From positions 26,724,853 to 26,788,852 of the forward strand of contig OY755241.1 in assembly GCA_963576725.1 (NCBI GenBank): 64,000 nt of DNA, given 5' to 3'. The first letter of the stretch is position 1. The number at the start of each line of letters is the position of its first letter. The translations under genes and the position numbers were made by a program. The notes beneath the pieces are model-generated. The model saw only the letters and a program-made list of their open reading frames with translations. It was not told the DNA's origin and made no database searches. Shown piece by piece: positions 54,348-64,000 of the stretch. The DNA comes from Azorinus chamasolen (Eukaryota; Mollusca; Bivalvia; Cardiida; Solecurtidae).

Positions 54348-54800
54348 AGGTCACTAATATATTGCCTTTTTATGCTAATGAGCATAGGCGACAGCCAACG
54401 TCTCTCATTCATCTAGATAAGTTGGATTTCATTCACTGCTGACAAACCAATATATTGTGTTGACAGGCCATTAAGATAAAATGGGTCACTATGAATAGAA
54501 ATGCTAATGAGCATAGACGCCAGCCCACGCCTCTCAATCATCTAGATAAATTGGATTTCATTCCCTGCTGACAAACCAATATATCGCGTTGACAGGTCAT
54601 TAAGATAAAACTGACTATGAACAGAAATGCTAATGAACATAGACGCCAACCCACACCTATCATTCATCTAGATAGATTGGATTTCATTCACTGCTGGTAA
54701 AACCAATGTATCCTGTTGACAGGTCATTAAGATAAAATGATTCACTATGAATAGATATGCTAATAGGCATAGACCTCATCCCACGCCTCTCATTCGTCTA
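54348..54800. repeat. four tandem ~128-bp repeats inside the right block
   Basis: TGCTAATGAGCATAG and variants at 54373, 54502, 54628 and 54758, together with TCATCTAGATA, TTGGATTTCATTC and TTGACAGG.CA, repeat with a period of 126-130 bp. The array separates the small-gene cluster from the zinc-finger/polymerase genes. Confidence 0.85.
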
Positions 54801-55141
54801 GATACACTTATTTCAACCAATGAGAAGAGACTGATGTTTTGAATAATATAGGTTGATGTTCAAGCCAGCTCCACAGTTTGTCTCAGTTTCTCATCGACAT
54901 GTCACATACAACTGTACGTTAAGAAACAATAGTGTAATGCGTGCAATACATATGGAATAAAGTGTTTGGATAAATGAGTTTTGTCCATGTGGAGAAAAAT
55001 AATAAAAGTGGATGCATCACATGTGTTATTTTTGGATAAACTTTACGCTAGTGGATTGTGTTTTTCAACACACAGTATGTGTGTTTGATTGTTTTACTAA
55101 TATGAACACGTATACTTACCTTGCACATGTAACAGGATCTC
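54801..55141. other. spacer before the zinc-finger gene
   Basis: No gene. It likely holds the promoter for the zinc-finger/polymerase transcript. Confidence 0.35.
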
Positions 55142-55696
55142 TTGTCGTTTGACACTTTTGCTTTGACATTGATCTTAAAGATGAAGCGGGAACACGAGGA
55201 GTCGTCTGATAGTGACGATTGTGAGCAGAAACATCAATGTTCAGTTTGTCTTAAGCTATTTGAAACACAAACGTACTTACTGCAGCATATGCAAGTTCAT
55301 CAAACAAGACACCAATGCGATAGATGTAGAAAAACGTTCAGCTTCTCGAGCAATTAAACAACACATAAGAAAAAAGTACACGGGGTGCTTCCTAAAAAGT
55401 CATTTACCTCCACGCTATATATGTGTGATGTTTGCAATAAGTCGTTTGGACGGAAATACAATCTTGTACGGCATAGAGCTTGCGTTCACCAGATGCTTAC
55501 ACCGAGAGATGTTGATGTTAATTATCCGTGTAGACATTGTGATATGATATTTCCAAATTATGCAGACTTAATTCAGCACATAGAAACAAACCATCCTTTG
55601 AATCAACATGGGGGCGGCAGGCAATTGCAACGAAAACACTCACAGACAATAAAGAACCGTTTGCAAGTCAAGAAGATGTTAAGTCCGCAATCATGA
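55142..55696 (+). pseudogene. C2H2 zinc-finger protein, frameshifted, upstream of PolB
   Basis: The first frame (best start MKREHEESSDSDD at about 55181) has CSVCLKLFETQTYLLQHMQVH and the start of a second finger (CDRCRKTFS). After a shift near 55340 come CDVCNKSFGRKYNLVRHRACVH and CRHCDMIF...LIQHIETNH, then a basic end. At least four fingers are thus encoded. The stop overlaps the PolB start (ATGA). N-terminal or neighbouring zinc fingers are known in some Polinton polymerases, so this may once have been part of PolB or a separate DNA-binding regulator. Confidence 0.65.
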
Positions 55697-58600
55697 ATGA
55701 CGACGCAATCCAATCTGCACCCACCGTTCAGAATACTGAACATGTACATAATGACGAATCAGCCTTAAACACATCCGTACAAAACAGATACATTTCTCCG
55801 AGACAAAATGAACGGTATGATGTTCTGACATTCTTTGCTAATATCCGAAACCAAGTCATGTCGTTCTTAAGGTCTCAGGTACTTAGGCTGGGTGGTATCA
55901 AATGGAATCTGTGTGTTCAAGTTGAATTAGAGCGAGATGATGGTTCGGAAACTAGAATGAGCTCGCCGTACTTTCGAAGTCGCACATATGTGTCACTCTC
56001 TTCAGATAATATGAATGAGCACGATTTGAATGAAGCATTCTAAAAAATGTATGCTAGTCTTGAAAAGTACATGAGGGAAAGGTCTGGTTGGTTTATCAGA
56101 GAAGTATTAAAACTCGAAATCCATACTGTGATATACCGACCCATCTCTGGTTCGAGTTATATCCCTTTACCAACCACATTAGCACGTAGCAACAGCGTGA
56201 TTAATATAAACAATCATGACGAAAAGTGTTTTCTGTATTCGGTCTTGGCCTCGTTACACCCTTCAGAATACTATCCAGAGCAGGTTAAGCAATATGTACA
56301 GTTCGAGGACGAATTAGACATGACTGGAATACAGTATCCAGTGACTTTGACTCAAATTCACAAATTTGAACGTCAAAATAAAAACATTTCAATAAATGTG
56401 TTTACCTTAGACAACGATAGCATTCTTCCTTTGCGAATAACGGAATGTACAAATCGCCTTCACCATGTGAATCTGCTTTGGTTGAAAACCACTGACGCTT
56501 CTCATTATTGTTTAATATCAGATTTGAACAGGTTTTTGTCGCGCACAAAAAGCTGTAGGAATAAACAATTCTTTTGTCCCTATTGCTTACACGCCTTTTA
56601 CCGTAAACACTTGTTGACAGATCATCTCCCAAACTGTTCTAGACATGGTCCGCAGAAAGTTGAATTACCCTCTGAAAAGGAAACCATTCTCAAATTTACT
56701 GAGTTTGAAAAAACGTTAAAATTTCCTTTTGCAATCTATGCTGACTTCGAAACCATAAATAAAAAAATTCATACATGTGCCCCTAACCCTGAACGTTCTG
56801 CCACTACCTCGACGACAAAACTCGAAGTATGTGGTTATAGTTACAAAGTAATCTGTGAAGATGAGCGTTACACGAAACCCGCTGTGATATATCGTGGTCC
56901 AGATGCTGCCGAACACCTCATTCACAATTTGTTAAAAGAACAAGACAGCATCAACCAGATATTGTCGGAGGTCAAGCCAATGGAACTTGGTCCCGAGCAT
57001 GAAAATCTGATTGAACGTGCAACCCACTGCTGTTTGTGTATGAAAGAATTTACTTTATACGATAAAACATATACTCGACTTGTCACCCATCACAATCATC
57101 TCACTGGTGAAATCATAGGAGCGGCTTGCAATAGTTGCAATCTCAGATGTAAACAAGCTAAATTCACTCCTGTGATATTTCACAATTTAAAAACTTTTGA
57201 TGCACACATTCTATGTGAAACTTTAGGTCAGTTTAAAGAAAACAAACTTACATGCATAGCGCAAAACACTGAGCGATATGTGAGCTTTACACTAGGACAG
57301 CTGCGTTTTATAGATAGCTTTCAATTTCTCCCGTACGCATTAGATACTCTAGTCACCAATTTAAGTCAGGATGGTCTCGACGCCTTTCCACATGTCCTGT
57401 CTGAGTTCTCCTCCCGTGAGCATGCATCACTGCTAGTGCGTAAGGGTGTCTACCCTTATGACTATATGGATAGTTTTGAAGAGCAACTCCCTCCTATAGA
57501 GGAGTTTTATTCGAGTTTAAAGAGGGAACACATTTCTGAAAATGACTATGCGTACGCTCAAGAAGTATTACGAACATTTAACATGACTTCACTGGGGAAC
57601 TATCATGACCTGTACCTGCAAACTGATGTACTTTTATTAACCGATGTATTTGAATCCTTTCGGACTATGTGTCTCAACCAATACGGACTAGATAGTTGTC
57701 ATTTTCTAACGTCACCGAGTCTGTCCTGGGCAAGCTTACTCAAATTTTCGAAGGTAGAGTTAGAGCTCATTACAGATATTGATATGTTGTTAATGATACA
57801 GAACTCAATTAGGGGTGGCATTTCTCAGATTTCGAAACGTTACAAAAAAGCAAATAACCCATATCTTGACGATGTTGACTGATCAACCAATAAGCTACCT
57901 TCAGTATTTAGATGCGAACAACCTATATGGATGGGCGATGGTTCAGCCGATCGGTTTCCAGGACTTTCGGTTCCTCGATAACGTGGACAACTTTGACGTC
58001 ATGTCAGTACCAGAAGATGGAGAAATAGGTTACAGACTTGATGTTTCGCTTCACTACCCTCCTTCGCTACACGAATTTCATAATTGCCTGCCATTAGCAC
58101 CAGAGCAGAGACATATCGAAGATCATGAACTTTCAACATATGCAGAACAACTGTTGAGAAAATTATTCAATTTAAGCAAGGATGATCCTTTGCCAAACAG
58201 AGGGCGGTGTGAAAAATTGCTTGCTACATTAAGCGATAAGGAACACTATGTGCTACATTTTAGAAACCTACAGCTTTACGTACAGCTTGGTATGGAAATC
58301 AAAGAAATACATAGAATTCTTCAGTTCCGGCAAACAGCATGGATGAAACCGTACATTGAATACAACACCCAAAAACGGAAAGCAGCAACCTCATCATTCG
58401 CCAAGGACTTCTACAAATTGATGAACGTGTCAGTGTTTGGGAAAGTAAGAATCACATCACATTTTCAGATAATAATTTACATCACGCTTGTTTTTGAAAT
58501 AATGTCGTCTCATGTATAGACGAACTGTTACATGTTATCCCCTTCTTTATGTTTATGTTTTCAGACAATGGAAAACGTACGAAAACACAAGAACATCGAG

Positions 58601-59538
58601 CTTGTCCATCGTCCAGAGCGTTTGGTAAAACTCACTGCGAAGCCCACCTACAAATCGTGTACCATCTTAAACGAAGACTTGGTGGCTGTAGAGATGCTGC
58701 GTTCTAAAGTGAAAATGAACAAGCCTATCTACGCTGGAATGTGTATTCTAGGTCAGTATTGTATCACGTATTTACTAAGACCAAATTTAATGCCATTAAC
58801 GTTTTCTTTTATAACATTGGTTGAAGGGTGTGCATATGTTTTTCAGATTTGAGCAAATGCCTCATGTATGACTTCTGGTTCAACTACATCAAGACGCGCT
58901 ATCCTACAGCCGAACTAATGATGACGGATACACAGAACAACACAGAAGACATTTACGAAGACATGAAGACGTCGTTAGATCGATTTGATACCTCCGATTT
59001 CCCAACTGACCACCCTCTTCACAGCGTGTACAACAAAAAAACACTTGGTAAAATGAAAGATGAGACAAATGGGAAACCGATAGCGGAGTTTGTCGGTCTC
59101 CGATCCAAAATGTACAGTTTTGTATGTAATAGCATAGAACAGAAACGTGCAAAGGGTATTAGCAAAGTTTCTATCAAAACAGATCTCAGACATAAGCATT
59201 ATAAAGACACATTGTTTGATGGAACCACAAAGATTTCGACCATGACGGCTTTAAGAAGTCATGGTCACGAGATATGTTGTGATACCATTCAAAAAACGGG
59301 GCTGTCAGCTTTTGATGACAATAGGTATTTGATAAATGAAACTGACTCATTGGCCTATGGCCACTATAAAATCGCAAATCGTGACGCAAAAACTGATGGA
59401 AGTGAAAGTGAGAGTGATGCATGTCACCTCGATGAGAGTGACATGATCCTGACGATAGATGGACACACTTATAAAACTGTTACAGAGAAGCATTTCATTC
59501 TTGATGGGTATAAGGTGACACCATGTGTTAAACAATGA
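55693..59538 (+). pseudogene. PolB: protein-primed family B DNA polymerase of the Polinton
   Basis: Replicates the element's linear DNA by protein priming. Exonuclease domain: YADFETI (Exo I), a zinc/HNH-like insert (CCLCM, HHNHLTGE, CNSCN), FHNLKTFDAH (Exo II) and YLQTDVLLLTDVF (Exo III). Polymerase domain: motif A YLDANNLYG; motif B ending FYKLMNVSVFGK, then intron 58445-58564, then TMEN; second intron 58752-58846; after it the usual EFVGLRSKMYS. Lesions: TAA at 56041-56043 and a frameshift near 57880. Motif C reads MTDTQNN, so the second catalytic Asp (normally DTDS) is absent. The enzyme is inactive as it stands. About 1200 residues in all, usual for the family. Confidence 0.92.
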
Positions 59539-59615
59539 TATAATGGATGTTATTGATATATCTCTTTAATACATATGTCTGAGGTAGACAGATGAAAATC
59601 TTGATTGATGAAAAC

Positions 59616-59621
59616 AATAAA
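59616..59621 (+). terminator. candidate polyadenylation signal of PolB
   Basis: AATAAA 78 nt after the PolB stop. Confidence 0.45.
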
Positions 59622-59848
59622 AGAAAACAGTCATTCTGGTGTTTTGCTTGTTTATTTCATAACCGTTCTTTATCTTCAGCACATAACAGAATATAACAAA
59701 ATGAGTGTAATCTCAATTGGATATGACATATGTGTTTATGTGAACGTCAAATTATTATATTTTATTTATTTTAATGAAAGTTTAAAAATAAAAGTTTAAA
59801 ATGAAACTTATATGTCAATAATGGTTTGTACACATAAACAAGAGAGTT

Positions 59849-61866
59849 CTATCCTATTCGTGCTTTACACGACTGATTATAAGCGCAAGCATTAGATATG
59901 CATTCTGAATACAGTCAAACTTGCATGAGCGACCACGTGTATTAAGCGACCACTTGTCCTAAGCGACCACTTTCATGTCCTCCCATGAAGTTTTGCTCTA
60001 TATTTAACTTGTACTAAGCGACCTTTGTCTAACGCGACCAGCGACCGCCAAATACCTGTCCCTACGATAATGGCTCTGTTTTGTTAAGCGGCCAATTATA
60101 TATTGTCGTTGTTGCATCATGGCAAACCATCGCATTCACACCTTTATACGACTGACTGTTCGAGAAACTTACCTGTCACGCCTAAATTTGACATGTTCTC
60201 AACACAAAACATGTACGTGTTCCACTCGGTAAACTCCGTTAGTCTCCGTGCTCTTAACATTTCTTAGCGAGTGAGGTCGAACAATGTCCGAAGTTAAAGG
60301 TTCATTTAGCAAATAATTTCAAACAACCAAGTATATATTTCATAAAACAAGTTTGTTGACAGGATGTTATTGCCTCTGGGCCTGTCAAACTCCTAATCCG
60401 ATTAAACCTACTGTGTAAAACAATAAATATGGCTGTCACTGTTTTCAGAAAATGAAAGGTCACATGTGATGTCGCGTGTGATTTATTGGGGTTTTAAATT
60501 TCATTTGATTGGTCAAAGAGTGCACACCCTTTTCTGCATTAGCATATAACTTCCAACCCCGCACTGGGTTTAGATTTCTAATGATGTTTGTTTTTCATAA
60601 TTAAAGTGCAAACTTTGGTGGCTTTGACAGTGAAAAAATTCAGTGCACGCGCATCTCAATTAAACACACAATTAATTTGTAACGAAAGTTATGCAGTTTT
60701 TTTACTGCAGATTTTACTGGTTCCCTTGCTATTAGGGCATCATGCGCATGATACGAGCCGGTAATCAGCTGTGTGTATTACATTCATGGTGGCATATATA
60801 CGATTTAATAGTTGTCAGTTTTCACACGTAAGATTTGCATTGCAAAAGGGAAAAGGCCATTGGTTAGAGGGTATAATGAGCTTGGAAAGCATGTTTACAA
60901 GCAGCAGGGCAGAGTTTGAAAACAAACAAACTAAAATCAGTGATTTATTTAACTAATTTGTATGAAAGAAGTGGGCTGATTTTTGGTTAATTTGTTTTAA
61001 TTTCATTCAGAAATAAGACAGGGAAAGTGTTAGCCCTTAACATTTAAGGCCTTTATTTGGTTCCCAGCTGGAAGGAGCTGGGAGTCAAATTCAGACATTT
61101 AAACTGCTAATTTGGTTAAAGGTAGGGAGACATATGCTGTACATATTTTTGATGAATAAACCAAATCAAACAATAAAATGGTATCTCTTTAATCTCAGAA
61201 ATAACAAACATGAAATATTTTTATGCTTTATTACATACGTCTACAGGCACATATACATGTATATAAATTAACATTGCAAACTGAAAAGAAAACATTTGCA
61301 TGTACATGTTTTCTTTACTACACTTGATGGGGTTTTGTATTAAGAGACCGTTTTATTAAGAGACCACTTTTTGACCGCCCCTTGGGTGGTCTCTTAATAC
61401 AAGTTTGACTGTACATTGAAGAGACCACAGCTGCAACATATGCATCGTTGGCATCTAATTTGGAACGATCAAACAAACCAATAAACGCTTGAAAATCTAC
61501 ACCTTGCAGTCTCTGATGTACAAATAATAAACAGTACTGCCCACAGACAGCAGAGTGATTACTCTGCAGCTGTTGCTGATTTATCCGTACTGTGGTTGCT
61601 CTTTTATGTATCCATTGCGCGATAAATACACTGTTTTGCTCTGGCGTTCTACCATAACTGTCAAAAAAATCCACTTGTCCATATCCATTGCTATAAATGG
61701 CACACCAATGTTGACCAGGCTGGTCATACGTGTCAGTGTTTATGATAAGACCGTAGGGTGGTTGTAGAACGTCTTTTGGAATGCGGTTAGATGCGAACAC
61801 ACCAATCACGTGTTTTCTCAACACTTCATTACACTCAATACAACATTCAAGCTGGCTTGTGTTCAT
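59849..61866 (-). pseudogene. PRO: adenain-like cysteine protease, split by a transposon
   Basis: Adenovirus-protease (Ulp1-like) family; it matures virion proteins during assembly. The start MNTSQLECC at 61866 gives the usual short N-terminus with GVFASNRIP. Catalytic positions: His in GQHWCAIY, Asp in VDFFDSYG, Gln/Ser region before the Cys in VCGQYCLLF. Near its C-terminus (61413) a 1500-bp TA-flanked element is inserted. Reading past it, the original frame continues at 59909 for about 19 more codons to TAG at 59849-59851. An acceptor-like CAG before 61950 suggests an upstream exon is also possible. All catalytic residues lie before the insertion, so the truncated protein with a changed tail ends at 61318-61320. 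Confidence 0.88.
59912..61411. mobile_element. 1500-bp TA-flanked element (pogo/mariner-like, non-autonomous)
   Basis: CAGTCAAACTTG at 59912-59923 is exactly inverted at 61400-61411 and flanked by TA on both sides (59910-59911, 61412-61413). Subterminal repeats AAGCGACCAC (left) and AAGAGACCAC (right, inverted) follow, recalling pogo/Tigger-type ends. No transposase frame is present. It sits in the protease gene. Confidence 0.85.
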
Positions 61867-62039
61867 CACTGCAAGATGATATCTCTCTCCTGGTTGATTT
61901 CGAAGTACCCTGGCCCTTTGCTGTATACGAAACAACTCATCGGTTCTGAAATACATGATACAAACCACTACACTCTGAAACCATAAAACACAAAACCATG
62001 TACTATATATTTCAATACACAATAACAGAAATCTGAGTT

Positions 62040-62170
62040 AAGTAGTATTAACTATTAAGATGCTATTACATTATACATGAATGAACATCTTATATGTAAA
62101 TATGCTATATACAAAATTCTCATATGTAAATATGCTATACATGAAAAAAAAAAAAAAAAAAAAAAAACAT
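62040..62170. repeat. short repeats and poly-A tract cutting the capsid gene end
   Basis: CTTATATGTAAATATGCTATA and a near copy (CATATGTAAATATGCTATAC) precede a run of 24 A at about 62143-62166. On the minus strand the capsid frame enters the run as Phe codons. Confidence 0.7.
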
Positions 62171-63049
62171 TCGCAAAGCATAACGTTTTTACCTGCGAGT
62201 GCATCACCAAACTGCACCTCCAGTCTTACGTTGCCGTTCTTGATCAGAGAGAGATATTCTCCGTGGTGACCAAAGTTTGGCTCTAACTGGAGGGCGAAGA
62301 GTGTATTTCCGTACTTAAAGTGCTCAATGGTCAGCGCGTTGCCCTCGTTCTGTCTCCACACTCCGCTACTCATCAATGTCAATTTTGAACTCCACTGCCT
62401 TGTCAGCTGCCATCAAAGCAAAACTGGGTGGGTTCCTGTACAGCTTGATCTTGACATCGACTTGATTGAGCAGGTAACGGTCCATCGAAAACACATCATG
62501 GAATATAGGACCCTGTAGGTCCAACGTTCTGGAACCTTTGATCCAACCTGCCCTCGTAAACAGCCCGTTGTTAGCACCTGTAGGATCTGTCACTGCAACT
62601 GCGTCTACGTCATCGAACAACCACCCTTGGCTGGTCGTTTGACTGCTCAGAGCATCCTGTCCACAGTTCAGCAGTGTTTGTATGTAACTCCTGTGGGCAT
62701 TATAATTACACGTTAGGCTGACCTTGTTCTGCAGTGTCACCTCGCTTGAGGAAAACAGAGCTTGTAGAAACAAATTCGAGGGACCTACTTTTTCTACTGT
62801 CAACGCCCCTCCGTCTGCCTTGGTGACCTTTAGTTTGACATAGAGCTGTGAATTCTTCAGGTCTAAGTAATCCATCGAATTCTGACCGTTAATGCGAAAC
62901 TCAAACGGTCCGTCCCCCGACACTTGTGATAGGGGTCGGATTTCTTCATCATATGTATCTGAAACACTAGTCTGGGTACTCGGTAAGTCAAATAAGGCTA
63001 GCTCAGAGACGAGACCCTCTTTAAACTGCTCCTCGTTGAACACCGACAT
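62071..63049 (-). pseudogene. MCP: major capsid protein (double jelly roll), internally deleted
   Basis: N-terminal frame 63049-62366 starts MSVFNEEQFKEGLVSEL and contains FEFRINGQNSMDYLDLKNSQ and a FHDVFSMDRYLLNQVDVKIK strand, typical of the Polinton/F54H12.2-like capsid protein. It stops at KIDIDE. The C-terminal strands (WRQNEGNALTIEHFKYGNTL, NVRLEVQFGDAL) follow at once in another frame (62382 downward). Known members have roughly 150 more residues between these points, so an internal deletion is inferred. The very end is lost at the poly-A tract. It forms the trimeric capsomer in working viruses; no capsid could be made from this copy. Confidence 0.88.
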
Positions 63050-63054
63050 TGTAT

Positions 63055-63490
63055 TTACTTTATTTCAAAATGTCTCGGATACCATTGATGTCCTTTCCTT
63101 TTGGATGTGGTCTTTCTCTTTCTCTGCCTTTGACGCCGCTTCTGTCGCTTTTGTCCCCCACGTTGCTTCTTTGCTCTGTGTGAGGACTGACTTCGCGATT
63201 TTCTTTTCACACCACGCCTTCTACGTCCGGAACCTTTCTGAAACATGTCTTCTACAGTCTCAGGATTTATATCCTGTCTCTCCAATTCAGACTTGGCTTG
63301 GGCTGTTGTTTGTTCAGCTGGAAGCACGGTCTTAATAGGTACGGCTTTCTCGTATGATGCCTTTGGTTGGTTCACCGTAATAACACGTGGTCTTCTACCT
63401 GCTCCTGATTGGTTGACACTATTTTTCTGGTACTCAAATCATCGAAAAAATCGACCCAGACCTGAGGATTAGGTACGTATAATTTCATTT
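63055..63490 (-). pseudogene. basic core-like protein, frameshifted near its start
   Basis: Begins MKLYVPNPQVWVDFF at 63490. After about 28 codons the frame must change (near 63425) to read GAGRRPRVITVNQPKASYEK; the continuation runs to 63055. Its second half is extremely basic (GRRRRGVKRKSRSQSSH, then RQRQRKRKTTSKRK), like DNA-condensing core proteins of adenoviruses and adintoviruses. It lies between the capsid and penton genes, the usual place. Packaging of the genome is inferred from composition and context. Confidence 0.7.
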
Positions 63491-63922
63491 TCACAGAAAA
63501 GGATTCGGTTTTACGTGAAGTGTTAGATGCACCGGTTTTATCAGTTCTGCTGCGTCTGTACCGTCCTCTTTCTTTATATAGATCTCAAAATCCCGAATCT
63601 CCGTTTTAGCCGCTTTGACATAAAACGGGTTCTCAAAAGTGTAATCCCACTTGGCTCTGCTGTTCTTCTCTAAACGTCGCAGTAATGGTCGTCGTTGGCC
63701 TTGAACGATACTCTCCTGAATTAAATTGCTGTAAACGTACAGCGCTTCATCGGCTTTTATGACTGATTTTGATGTTTCAGTCGCGTGAAATTCCACCAGT
63801 GCCACTTTCCAAGTTCCTGGTAAACTCAGGGGATAGTCTAGCTGCACTCTGAATTTGTAAACTGTATTGTCAGCGAAAAATTCATTGCTTTCATCACTTC
63901 GTACGTAAATGTATCTATCCAT
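63491..63922 (-). CDS. mCP: minor capsid / penton-like protein (single jelly roll)
   Basis: An intact 143-residue protein starting MDRYIYVRSDES, with the FPDN-like FFADNTVYKFRVQLDYPLS (quoted in part), then LPGTWKVALVEFH and an aromatic-rich C-terminal half ending HVKPNPFL. This matches the Polinton/adintovirus minor capsid proteins forming fivefold vertices. It abuts the core gene below (1 nt) and starts 2 nt after the stop of the gene above. The only virion gene of the cluster without a visible lesion. Confidence 0.8.
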   Translation of the reverse strand: MDRYIYVRSDESNEFFADNTVYKFRVQLDYPLSLPGTWKVALVEFHATETSKSVIKADEALYVYSNLIQESIVQGQRRPLLRRLEKNSRAKWDYTFENPFYVKAAKTEIRDFEIYIKKEDGTDAAELIKPVHLTLHVKPNPFL

Positions 63923-63924
63923 GT

Positions 63925-64000
63925 TTACTTTGCACGATCACTCGTATCTTTGATGTCATCAGCATCTACCCAGCTGTTAAAAGACTCAGGGAACCCTTGC
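63925..64000 (-). CDS. C-terminal end of a further Polinton gene (cut by the window)
   Basis: Minus-strand frame open from 64000 to TAA at 63925-63927, ending FNSWVDADDIKDTSDRAK. Similar acidic, SW.D-containing ends occur in conserved virion-cluster proteins of Polintons, from memory. Only 24 residues are visible. Confidence 0.5.
   Translation of the reverse strand, partial: QGFPESFNSWVDADDIKDTSDRAK

Noticed and set aside
55693..59538. Programmed frameshifting or stop readthrough in PolB and the small genes
   Set aside because: Lesions occur at different places in the two blocks and include loss of catalytic residues, which fits decay better than recoding.
60771..60956. Short frame inside the TA-flanked element as a transposase remnant
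   Set aside because: 61 residues without DDE/D or HTH features; too short to support.
1..64000. The two Polinton blocks as giant terminal inverted repeats of one element
   Set aside because: Their protein-level divergence, different introns and different gene content (BIR) show two separate copies.

Overview
The window is nuclear DNA of a metazoan, most probably a bivalve mollusc. It is AT-rich, carries spliceosomal introns with GT..AG borders, and is packed with transposable elements of kinds common in bivalves: pearl/Helentron-like elements with tandem cores of about 150-165 bp, RNase H-bearing LINEs ending in ATTC repeats, GTNCAP-type reverse transcriptases, a BEL/Pao remnant and many MITEs. 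No bacterial genes, rRNA, tRNA or CRISPR array were seen.

The two ends hold related but diverged endogenous Polinton/Maverick (adintovirus-like) gene blocks in opposite orientation. The left block (about 0.3-4.4 kb, minus strand) continues past base 1. The right block (about 50.2-64 kb, plus strand then minus strand) continues past base 64000. Both share, in the same order, a PC4-like gene (exon 2 only on the left), a small beta-rich protein, a zinc-finger protein, an acidic WDD protein, a CxxC..HxC protein, the packaging ATPase and two small proteins. The left block has an extra gene for a single-BIR (IAP-type) protein. The right block goes on into zinc fingers and protein-primed DNA polymerase B, then converges on a minus-strand virion cluster: adenain-like protease, major capsid, basic core protein, penton/minor capsid and the end of one more gene. 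Most of these genes carry frameshifts, stops, deletions or insertions, so both blocks are decaying copies. No integrase is visible.

Beside each block, transcribed away from it, lies a gene for a single-pass membrane receptor: left 5955-7317 (+), right 47549-48305 (-). The two ectodomains are related and both cytoplasmic tails hold an ITIM-like tyrosine motif. This repeated pairing is the most interesting candidate system here, together with a pair of related coiled-coil genes (26009-26655 and 43060-43719) that match no family I recognise.

The middle (8-47 kb) is mostly mobile DNA. It holds LINE copy 1 with ORF1 and ORF2 (8.2-13.1 kb), a 155-bp satellite, foldback elements, a two-exon gene with a GTNCAP retroelement in its intron (15.6-18.1 kb), a 3.9-kb pearl-like array with an 825-bp higher-order repeat (18.7-22.6 kb), a hAT-like long-TIR element, LINE and L2/CR1 fragments, a nested BEL/Pao + LINE + L2 region (35.7-41.5 kb), and several MITEs. 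Two LINE insertions only 40 and 57 bp long with intact target duplications are also present.
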